Assembly (NCBI GenBank): GCA_949152475.1
Contig: OX424568.1
Location: 6,237,667-6,301,666 of the forward strand
Direction of reading: 5' to 3'
From: Terebella lapidaria
Taxonomy: Eukaryota > Annelida > Polychaeta > Terebellida > Terebellidae
DNA: 64,000 nt
Numbering within the stretch: position 1 is the first letter of the stretch; every line of letters begins with the position of its first letter. Made by a program: the position numbers and the translations under genes. The notes beneath the pieces are model-generated. The model was not told the DNA's origin. It searched no databases and saw only the letters and a program-made list of their open reading frames with translations. This document shows positions 23,101 through 34,900 of this stretch, one piece after another.

Positions 23101-25915
23101 GCAAATTTTATCTGCAAAATTATTTGAATGTGATTTTTATGCACTAAAATACATATTCATGTAAGATATTTCCATTTGTAGATACGGTAGTACACAAGAA
23201 ATCAAATATTGATCAATATTGATCAATCAATTGATCTTGTAAGGGTAATACTGTCGTAATGCCGAAGTCAGGAAATTCAACTGATAGATCTCACTGCAGG
23301 ATATTTTCGAAGATAATTTTGCCCAAAATGAACATTCTTTCTAATCAAATTTTTGAAGCAAAAAATCCACATCCCTCATGCGTATCCATTTTGATTCCAC
23401 AATCTGTTCAAAGTTAAAAACTTGAATCAACTCCAGCATATTTCTAAACATATTTCATTGTACTTAGGGGCTTGTTCGTAAATACAAGTATTCAATCCAA
23501 TCACAACTTATTTTGCTTTAATCCTAATGGTGATCTACATCTTACTATGTAGTAATGTACACAGGCAGTTCCCATGTACATAGAGAACTGTAGCAGTGAT
23601 GAGTTTCTATTGAGAGGCTGGTGGAGAGGCAGAAATCTTACAGCCAGACCAGAGCCGGTGTTGGTGATTTATCCAAGATTCTGGATCTCCCAATCAGATT
23701 TACCTGTGTGTTGTGAGCTGACTATTGGGGGAGGGGGGGGGGGGGGGGGGAGAGGCAAGGATGGGGCAGTGAGGGGTGTTGTGCACCGGCAGTCGGGTGC
23801 TTTTGCGGATTTGAGGGGAAGGGGGATATTGTGTTTGGGAGCAACTCCTAGGTTCAATTCCAGCTGCCTGTCAGTGGTCAAAAGTTATGATACTGTTTTT
23901 AGTTGAGACATTGATGCATATAGACAGTACAGTTGAGTACAATTTAGTATCCAGAATAACTTGGCATCTAGATCTCACAGCTTCCCATGCCAATATTGAA
24001 CCTGATTGGCAGCATGGGCAGTGGCTCATACAACGTCATTGAATTTCGAACAATCACTGTCTGTCTGACTGTCTGTCTGGCTACCTGCTGGGAATGTTGC
24101 ACAGTCACACTCAGGTGTTACATGGCCTTCAGTACCCCTGGCCACTTCGCCTCACTCTCCTCTAGTACTCCCACCTGCACTGTGTGTGTGTGTGTGTGGT
24201 TCAACCAGCACTCAATCTGTACCACCAGTAACCCAACAAATTACATGTACTCCAGTGCTGATTTTATTTTCAGGGTTAACTACCGCTCCCCCCTTCTTTC
24301 CACAATCCATATCCCTCAAATAACACATACCCAGAATATTAAAGGTTTTCTGGACAGAATCTCCATACACGGACAAGTATGTGCCGTCAGTGAATGTGTT
24401 TGGTTAATTAAGCAGCGGTGGATAAAGAAATTTTGTCCGGAGTTGGCTGTGTAAATGAGGGTCCATGTGGCAAAATACAGAACTCAATTTTACTAATGTA
24501 ATTCCTAAACTGATCAATCCTTTGTCCTGTGTAGTCAGACAATTATAGACATTTATAAAATTTGTAGTCATTACTTGCTGTCATGGAAACTAATTCTGGA
24601 TCACCTATCTAGAACAATGATTAGATAAAGTGAGTCATGATTGGCCGATTCATATTGCATCGCCGTTTGTGGCGTCGTTTTCAAATCTTTTAAAAGTGAG
24701 TTGCAGATGGACCAGCTGTACAGTAGAATGTGATCTCAAAGCTTTGTTGTTGAGTTCATCTGATATATTTGCATTCAATAAGTTTGTGTGTATTGGACAC
24801 TGTGCAAATACTCGGACTGTATAAGAACAACCTGGAAACGTCCGGCGTTCATCACCAGTGACTGATTTATAAACAGGATAAACGTAATTGCGGATCAAAA
24901 CAATGATATGATAATATCCCCCTCATCAAAAAATCAACACTATGATTATGATAATAATATTTTAATGATCACAGGCCAAAAAATTATACCTGTGGTAAGA
25001 TGAAAAACATCTTATTGGTATCACCTGGATCATCAATTATAAATATCATAAACTTTGAAGGAGTCAATTACAAATATGTTATCTGTTGTTTGGTTGTTTG
25101 AAAGTTCTGAGTGGCCAGTCATCATGGTCATCAGTGAGTTTAGCTCTTTCCATCCTGATGACATACACACTATAAGTTATCATGGGCTCCAGACCCTAGT
25201 ACAGCGTGATATATCTGCCTGAAGTCACCATATCCCATGAGGCCATAGGCTGACTGAAGGCAGATATCATGCCGTATTGGGGTCTGAAGTCCATGGTAAC
25301 GATCTTATCATTGGATTATTTGGAGCTCTCTAAAACATCATTCCATATTACCCGCCTGAAGCCCACGATACAGAAAATATCGTGGGGCTGCGTCACAGCT
25401 CTACAAATACGGCGTGGTATTGTCGGGGAATTGACCAATCAGGATCACGCATTTCCAGCAATTCGATGATAAATGTATATATTCAGTCCTCTTTCTGTCT
25501 GTCCAGGTTCTGTCACGGTCCAGGGATGACGAGCCCCATGGCTGGTGGCACTGTCAGATCAAGATGATGAAGGGGGACTTCGCCGTGGTCGAGTACTTGG
25601 GCTGGGAGACGACGTACAGTGAGATCGTTCCGCTAGAGCGTGTCCGACCGGTCAACACAAAGTATGTGTCATAAATTGGGAGGTTGTAGCTGTTTCAGAA
25701 TCTTAATGTACCATTCATCGGATCAAGAACTAAATATTGAATTAGGAATTAAGAATCAAAAACATGAATTAGCTAGATACTTTGCTCCGGAATTTCATGT
25801 AATACAAACATGTTTTGTGCATCAGACTGCATTGAATCAGTTTTTATTGTATCCCCCGAACAAAGTTCGGCGGATACTATGGATTTGGCTTCGTCGTCCG
25901 CGTCCGCGTCCGCGC

Positions 25916-25947
<32 letters not shown>

Positions 25948-28900
25948 GTGTCCGTGTCCGCGTCCGTGTCCGCGTCCGCAGAGATTTTCTTGTGAACGCG
26001 CTACAGGCCGCAATTCTCATCCGATCACCATTATTTTTTGCAGGCACATATATAATGGTAAGATCCCGACACCAATCGATTTTGGTTGCCGTGGCAACTG
26101 AATTGGTCGTTTGGGGACACATTTTGCATTGAAAACAGCCTGTTTGAGACACATGGCTTGTGAACGCGCTATAGGCCGCAATTCTCACCCGATCACCATT
26201 ATTTTTCGCAGGCACATATATTATGGTAAGATCCCGACACCAATCGATTTTGGTTGCCGTGGCAACTGAATTGGTCGTTTGGGGACACATTTTGCATTGA
26301 AAACAGCCTGTTTGAGACACATGGCTTGTGAACGCTCTACAGATGGCAATTTTTGACGAATCTCGATAATATTTGGAAGTGTTGTTGGGAAGGGCTGTCA
26401 CACGAAACCAATCGTTTTTTAGAATGATCATATACATATTAATATGTTAACAGCCTAACTTATTACAGAATTTTGAAATATCCATTTTGACATGTACGAT
26501 CATTCCAATAGCCTGTACAGTGGAAGGTAATGACACTGGTTTCTTGTTCAGAATGGAGAACTGAAGTTTCCAGTGAAAACAGGACAATATTACTGAATAA
26601 GTTAACATTAGTTCTATTAGTTAAGTCTATTATTGTCCACAATAAAAATAGTTAAGACGAGAAACGTTTATTATTAAGCTCAACAAGGTAAAGGTTTTGT
26701 CCAGTACAAATTTCATGGGTGTAACTGAATAAGTTAACATTATTTTTAATAGTTAAGTCTATTATTGACCACAATAAAAATAGTTAAGACAAGAAATATT
26801 TATTATTAACCTCAACAAGGTAAATGTTTTGTCCAGTACAAATTTCATTGGTGTAACTGAATAAGTTAACATTATTTTCACTAGTTAAGTCTATTATTGA
26901 CCACAATAAAAATAGTTAAGTCTATTATTGACCACAATAAAAATAGTTAAGATGAGAAATATTTATTATTAAGCTCAACAAGGTGAAAGTATGTCCAGTA
27001 CAGATTTCATGGGTGTACTGAATAAGTTAACATTATTTTTACTAGTTTAGTCTATTATTGACTACAATAAAAATAGTTAAGACAAGAAATATTTATCATT
27101 GGGCTCAACAAGGTAAAGATTCTGTCCAGTAGACATTTTATGTCTGTAACCAAATAAGTTAACATTTTTTTTGCTAGTTAAGTCTATTATTGACCTCAAT
27201 AAAAATAGTTAAGATGAGAAACAATTATTATTGAGCTCAACAAGGATAAAGATTTGTCCAGTACAAATTTCATTGGTGTAACCGAATAAGTTAACATTAT
27301 TTTCACTAGTTAAGTCTATTATTGACCACAATAAAAATAGTTAAGACAAGAAATATTTATTATTGGGCTGAACAAGGTGAAGGCTTTGTCCAGTAGAGAT
27401 TTTATGGCTGTGACCAAATAAGTCAACATTATTTTTTTGCTAGTTAAGTCTATTATTGATCACAATAGCTTTTTATGAAAACATTGATCAACTTTTACTT
27501 TGAATTTCAACTTGAGACCATGTTTGGCTCAAATTATGAGTTAAAATATAACTTATGGTGAAAAATTCGATCTGGCTCCAATTTTGTCATCTTGAAATGC
27601 AGTTTTGGTCAACTTTTACTTTGAATTTCAACTTGAAAGCATGTTTGGCACATATTATGAGTCGAAATATAACTTATGGTGAAAAGTTCGATTTGGCTCC
27701 ATTTTCGTCATCTTGGAATGCAGTTTTGGTCAATTTTTAGTTTGAATTTCAACTTGAAACCAAGTTTGGCACATATTATGAGTTAAAATATAACTTATGA
27801 TGGAAAGTTCGATCTGGCTCCAATTTCTTCATCTTGAAATGCAGTTTTGGTAAACTTTTAGCTTGAATTTCAACTTGAAACCAAGTTTGGCACATATTAT
27901 GAGTTAAAATATAACTTATGACGAAAAGTTCTATCTGGCTCCAATTTCGTCATCTTGAAATGCAGTTTTGGTCAACTTTTACATTGAATTTCAACTTAAT
28001 ACCAAGTTTGGCACATATTATGAGTTGAAATATAACTCATGGCGAAAAGTTTGATCTGGGTCCAATTTCGTCATCTTAAAATGCAGTTTTGGTAAACTTT
28101 TAGTTTGAATTTCAACTTGAAATCAAGTTGGGCAGGTATTATGAGTTAAAATATAGCTCATGACGAAAAGTTTGATCTGGCTCCAATTTTGTCATCTTGA
28201 AATGCAGTTTTGATTACCTTTTACTTTGAATTTCAACTTGAAACCATGTTTGGCACATACATGTATTATGGATTGAAATATAACTTATGGTGAGAAGTTC
28301 AATCTAGCTCCAATTTTGTCATCTTGAAATGCATTTTTGGTCAAATTTTACTTTGAATTTCAACTTGGAACCAAGTTTGTAAAATATTCTGAGTTGAAAT
28401 ATAAATAGGTGAAAAGATTGATCTATCTGTATTTTCGTTATTTTATCAAACATGTCGAATGGAAATTCATATAAAGAGATTTCAGTGGTGATTTTGAATT
28501 CGACCTTCAATAACCTCGGAAAATCAGTGCAGCAATTTTGGTGGGGAAAAGAAAACAGTTGTGACTTGAGATTTAACATTTCTCTGGTAATCTTTTTTAG
28601 CCCTTACTCTAGTTTTTCACAATTGACAGCGATATATTTGGGGCAACAGAGATGATAGGGCTACGGGGGATACACCCAAGCGGTCGTAGGCGACCGGAAG
28701 CGTCTAGTTGGAATTTATGCTTTGCATGACAGTTTTGTAGGCTTATGGTCCATATATTTCTCAGTTTTACTTTCTGTTTCATGTTTCAGTGACCCCATCA
28801 CGTCAAACACATTTCACAAATATACAATAGATGTCCCTCAAGATTTAAAAGACATGTGAGTATACATGATTTACAACACAACAAACCAGTGGTCATAATT

Positions 28901-31900
28901 ATGTCTTGATGTACCAAACTAACTTAGTTACATGTATCATGAAATGAAAAACTGTTTTGGCTGAAAATTTAAAAAAAAGTGACGTTTGTCAGTATTCTGA
29001 ATGCCATAAAATTTTGATGATTTTGTTGGACATGAATATCACTGTGAATGATCAATATTCCGCCAGATGCCAGGAGGATCTGAATCACAAGGACTTCAAG
29101 AAAGCCTGTGGTGCTGCCCTTATACAATTCAACCCCGAACAAAACTCTATAATATTATTGGTGAGTTTCCGTCCGCATGTTGTGGAAGTGATCACTATAC
29201 ATGTAAATATTTCACACGGTTTTCATGTGCATTTGAAGAGTGAATAATAACTTATACAATACTGTAAAATGACTAATTTTGGCGGCTATTGAATTTGGCG
29301 GTTGTGAGCCCCACGTTATTTGGCGGAGATTTACTTTGACGGTTTCAAAACCACACATATTTCTTATGATAGATCTAGTTAATTTGTCGAACGATTTGAT
29401 TTGGTGGTTTATCCCCTACTGCCAAATTATTCAATTTACAGTATATGTGTAAATTTCAGATCTGAGACATTTTGTGTCAATATATACTCGCATGGTGTTT
29501 TTTATTTGCAGTCAACTTCAGAAGCAGTTGTCAAACGGGCTTCCATGTTAAGTGACATGCATTTTAGAAATCTCCGGCAAAAGATGCTTTTGAAACAGAG
29601 AACAGAGGAAGCTGCCAAGCGATTAGAGGTAACTTTTGTTCTCGTTCACTAATACACGCTGTACCATGGTTGCCGATGCTTGATTTCAATATTATTTCCT
29701 GCCGTCATTAATCAGAAATTAAAGAAATTTGAAATTATAAGCTATAGATCAGGAGTGAGCTTAAGCAGTAAAATCAAGATTGTATTTGTACTTGTGTGGT
29801 TCCCCTGTTGAAGAGTACGAAGCTGCACAATCGGGCACCATTTTGTGAGGAGTTCAGTGTTCGAGACGATCTGATGGGGCTGGCCATCGGAACACACGGC
29901 TCCAACATCCAGAACGCTCGCAAGGTGGACGGGGTCACGGCCATCGAACTGGACGAAAACACGTGTACATTCAAAGTATTCGGCGAGGTGGGTACAGCGA
30001 CCGGCTTGCTCATCGCAATCTGATTCATGTGTGCATTTGTCAGTACTGGCATGAATATTGATGATATGTCATTAGGTGTTTGCTCGAAAGTGCATGGGGC
30101 TGTTTTGAGAGGAGGAGGGGGAGGGGGGGAGGCGTGTGAATTGGCAGAGGAAATAATATAACAATAGAATGATGGAAATTTTGGATGTAGATCCTGCCCC
30201 TCATCTGTGATACAGTGATGTTGCTATGACTATGTGTTTTTGCAGACGGAGCTTTCTGTGAAGGCTGCCCGAGGGATGTTGGAATATGCAGAGGACACTT
30301 TCCAGGTTCCCAGAGATCTGATAGGTCAGTAGCTGTGGCGATAAATCGAATGAGGTTAGCCATATGATATTAGGTCTGATGTATATACAAACCTTTATGT
30401 TATTATCAACCCACAGCGAAAGTGATCGGCAAGAACGGGCGCAACATCCAGGAGATTGTTGATAAGTCGGGCGTTGTCCGAGTCAAGATTGAAGGGGATA
30501 ATGAGAACGATGTCCAGCGTTCAGAGGTAAAACAACTGCATATCTGTCATCACAGCTCTTCTGCCTCTCACATTTGTGCTCCCATCTCAGTGATTCCTGT
30601 GGTAACATGGAGCTGACGATTCTGCTTGCAGGGCCAAGTTCCGTTCATTTTTGTCGGAACAATGGAGGCCATCACAAATGCACAGATATTGCTAGAATAT
30701 CATCTTACACACTTAAAGGTATGTACAATACAATCATTCCAGGTACATAATAAGAATGATCATAATAGAGACCTGTGATAAATCTGATTTCACCTTGAAC
30801 ATTGACAAGCATATGAACGAAGAATTGTTACCTATTCAGTTTAACATAGGTGAAGAACAAAATTAACCTGCCGCTAATTTCACTGCTAACTACCCCACAT
30901 GACATGTTGCTATGGTTACTACAGGAGGTGGAGCAGCTGAGACAGGAGAAGATACAGATCGACCAGGAGCTGAGGACGCTAGCGACCAACCAGCCGGGCC
31001 CGTACTTCCCACCCCCGCGGGAGAGGAGGTACGGTAGACTAGCGTGTGCATGCGTGAGACACAGTATGGAAATTTTGGGATGGCGAGGCCTACTAATTCC
31101 TATGTGTAGCAATTACAGATATATTGAAATCAGTTCAATTGGATTAAATTAATAGTAAATTACTGATGTCTAGTTTCCAACAGTGCTCGCAAGTGATGTT
31201 CGATAGAAATAAGTGCATAGATAAGAGATGAAAATAAGCTGGAATCGATGCTTTGTAACTGGATTGTATTGATTCCCCTCTCTAATTACACACATCTTTC
31301 ACACTGCACACGTTTTCGTCCTATACCAGAGGTAGCCTGGATCCGTACGTGGACGACGTGAGAGGCGGTCTGAGCGGTCGTGGGCGTGGTCGGGGGCGCG
31401 GTGGCGGTGGACGCGGCGGTCGCCGATGGGCCAATGAGAGACATGCCGCCGCCATCGCCGGTGTGTATCTAATCGTTGCCAGGCGACTGGTGCTGAATGT
31501 GTATGGAAGGGTGCAAGCCATTCTGACAGGGAGATTTCTGTAGTGTATATCTTATCTGTTATGTCGAGTGTCATTTCTAGGAGAACTATCAGCTCAGGAT
31601 TTCAATCTCGGGGACATGGGGGAGGGTGACCTTGAAAGCTGTTGAAGTTACTGAGATATGTTCCAACATAGCTCTACTTTGATATTGTCAGCTCATTAGA
31701 TCAAGGGGCAGGGGGAGGGACGGGGAGGGTGGCGGTTGTTCAAGACACATAATATCACTTGTATTGAAATAGTTTCATTGCAGTGTTTTGTTTTCGTTTG
31801 CACATCAAATTTACATTTCACGTCGAAGTTGAGTGTTGTGCCTTCCAACATGTTCAAGTCCATTGCTGTCCTGTTAATCTCCAGATCGTTAGCTATCTTT

Positions 31901-34900
31901 TTGTCAGTGGAAATCTGAATTGTTGTGTATCAAAGTTTTCATTTTCTTGTGCAAAGGTGTTTAAAAAAAGAGTTGTGTATGATCTCTGTTGTTTCTGTTT
32001 ATACTTTACTTTGTCCACCATGGACATCAATTTGACTGCTAAAATCTTCATCTTCAATTGATTTTATATGTGCTTGCACGTCACAGCTCACTGTAGAGAG
32101 CATTGCTCCATAATTGGACACCTATGATATACTGCATAATAAGTGTGTTGGATTGTTAGTCAACAAGTATCATTATCTTGTCTAAAATTCCACTGCACGC
32201 AAGACAAAGTCAAATCTTTAGTTAGGGCGAAAATTTGGTTGTCATGGTGAAGATGTGTATGGTTGTCATGGTGAAGGTGACGGGCTGACAGCGCCTCCTG
32301 TGGCTGACTGGTCGCAGGCGGTGGCTGAGGAAGAGCGCAGACAGGAGGGCTACCACACGGACGGCTCATTGCCACGGAGACCACGCTCTCGGCGGGGCTG
32401 GGCGCGGGCCCGTGGTCGCCGCTTCTCTCAAGGCTCCCAGGGCTCATATGGGGGTTCCTACCAGGACCTTGGTGAGTCCTTGGCGGTCGGTCCAGTTGTC
32501 ATGGCACCATCTTACTGTCTCTATGGTGACGGTATTTGCCGTGTTTGTATTACTCACCTCACTGAGCCATCCATATGTGTACAATTCTGCCTTGTCCAAT
32601 ATTTACCTCGCTTGGGCATGTTGGTTTGTGTGCTGTGAATATAAATTTCCCAGTCCTAGCTTCCTGATTTTATCAATAAATAGCATGAGATGAAAAATAT
32701 GGAGAGCTTGTGCATGTATCTATTTATTTTCGTCTGTCCATTCCACATGAATATTTACTTTCTGTACTCTGCTCGCTAGGGAATTCCGCTTTGAAATTCT
32801 CACACAAACTGAGAGACTTAACCGTAACCTGAATGTTCATGTATGAAATGGGTAGGAAGTAGGTAGAAAAAATAGTTTGTTATCAGTTTGTTCTCAAGCT
32901 GTTGAAATTGTTGGAAATTAAACTGAAAATCATAAGTTGTGTGTGTGTTTGGCATCCAATCAGAATGGTGCATGTCTAACAGTCAATTTTACCTAACCCA
33001 GCCCCTTGTGCATGTTTCCAGGCAACGAGGATCGAGGACGAGGTGGGCGTGGTCGAGGCCGGGGCTTCCACTACGATAATAGACGCCCATATAATACGCA
33101 CAATTCACAAAGAAATGCATTCCCATGTATGTAGAAACCTGTACAACTTACACATGTAGTTCTTGCAACATTCCTGTGAGTTTTGTGATGCCCACCCTGA
33201 ATTTGTTACTCCTTACAACGACCTTGTGATCTAACAATCAAAATACCTGACTAGACCTATCTGTTGTTGCGAAAACATGTCAAATCTAAGATATCCACCG
33301 TAATAGTTTACATTAAATTAATGTTCTCCAATATTGATCAAAAGTTACTTTTAACCTGAGATAGTACCCCGGCATCCATAGTAATGCTGTCTGTTTTCTG
33401 TCGCCAGCGTCGGCGGACGGTTCTGAACACTCGCACGGGCGTGGCGGGGGCGGGCGTTTCTCGGGCGACCGACGGCGACGTAACGACGAGGACGACACGG
33501 TTCTGGACAGTCACGAGATCTCCAGCGTCACGAGCCAGGATCAAGGTGTGTGAGGCTCGCGGTCTGACTTCGTGACATGTGCGAGGGAGTACTCACATGA
33601 AATAAAGCTTTGGCTGGGGTCAAATAGGGAGTTACTTGAAATATTTTGTGGAATTTACATGTGAAAATGAACTGTTTTGAGTGGTTGTTCGTTATGATCA
33701 ATCAAAAGTCATTTCGGCAAAACTGTTTACTTCTGAACACATCGAAATTATGTTGCCAAAGTTTTATTCAATAGCTTGTGTAGAGTGAGCTTCCATGTAA
33801 TACTAATACTTGGTGTATTGTAATGCAGTTTTGTGTTGATTTTATGTACAATAGTATTTGTTTGATAAAAGCATGCTGTAGATTTTTGAAAGTAGCTTCA
33901 AATTAATCAATTTTAGTACCGGTATGTGGAAGTAGAATGCATTCACCTGTTTAAGGTGTTTTCATGCAAGACAAAAATTTTATTTTGTGAATAAACAATT
34001 TTGTACATGAAGTAAATATTCGAGCTAACACAGGTGAATGTATGGGATACAGTGCAAGTGTTTTCATGCATTGTGCCCTGAAATTCTCATGGTTCTTTTC
34101 AGTTTTCCCTTCATTTCTACAAGTTTCAATCCAATTCCATACCGAAATTATTAAATCTTTCCTGTTAACATGCTTGTTAAAATAATTGTTCATGCCCCGT
34201 GTGCATTTTGTTGATGACATGAATGATTTTGTCTGTATTTTAAATCACTTGATTTTATTTGTGTAAATGTGATCGTTTGTGTAGCATGTATGTCTGTAAC
34301 CATGGTAACCTGCCTTGTCACAGAGGTGCAGCTTTTTCACAGAGAACACAGCCAGGCCCGTTGTGCCGCACTTTCAACTGTTTCTATCCCTGCTAATGAC
34401 CCCTCCCTCAACCTTACAGAAGATGACTCATCACGTCGACGGCCAATGTCTAAAGGCTACTATCACACAGTCTGGGTTTCTGATGAGGACAATTGTGACT
34501 CAAACAATAATTTTGGTTCCGGCAGTGCCAATCGTAGTTCTGATAAAGGTATATGGTAATTAGCTGCACTGCAAATAATCACCCAGCGAAGTATTATGTA
34601 ACCATTGGTAACCCTTTGGATGCTTATGTTTTATTTGACATTTTGGTTGACATTAACATATTTGCTCTTTGTTGAGGTTTTGGTGGTCTATGTGAACATG
34701 AATTTTTTGAGAAGGATCGAATGGGGATTTTCATTCCGTTTTCTCTGGTTCCATGCTGTTTATTTGGGAGTTATCAGTATTTTATGGTGCTGAATCTGAT
34801 ACTAGGTTTGTACAAAGATGTACACATAACTCTGTTAATGATTATATTTCAATAAATTATAAAGTACATGTACATTTTATTAACATGATTAATGTCAGCC

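Larger units (their letters stand above)
25852..28707 (+). mobile_element. Non-autonomous Helitron with tandem-repeat core, copy 1
   Basis: It starts TC after A (TCCCCCGAACAAAGTTCGG) and ends GCGTCTAG before T. A perfect 6-bp hairpin (CGGTCG-TAGG-CGACCG, 28681-28696) lies 11 bases before the end. These are the TC...CTRR ends, 3' hairpin and A/T insertion site of Helitrons. Inside, in order, are a CGTCCG hexamer run, two 168-bp direct repeats (25992-26326), an array of about 140-bp units (26590-27476), an array of about 118-bp units (27477-28330) and a single-copy tail. Elements with such tandem cores (HINE/pearl-like) are known in invertebrates. It sits wholly within FXR intron 4. Confidence 0.8.

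Noticed and set aside
23820-23880. tRNA or tRNA-derived SINE at GGTTCAATTCC
   Set aside because: A B-box-like word only; no A box at the right distance and no acceptor stem.
25877-26437. Long minus and plus open frames over the CGTCCG run
   Set aside because: Low-complexity artefact of a hexamer repeat plus a 168-bp tandem duplication inside a Helitron.
26590-28330. CRISPR-like repeat array
   Set aside because: Eukaryotic tandem repeats with contiguous 118-140-bp units and no spacers.
28452-28655. 67-codon frame present identically at 61839-62042 as a conserved gene
   Set aside because: It is the single-copy tail of a Helitron; identity reflects recent transposition, not selection. It has no start context and no domain.
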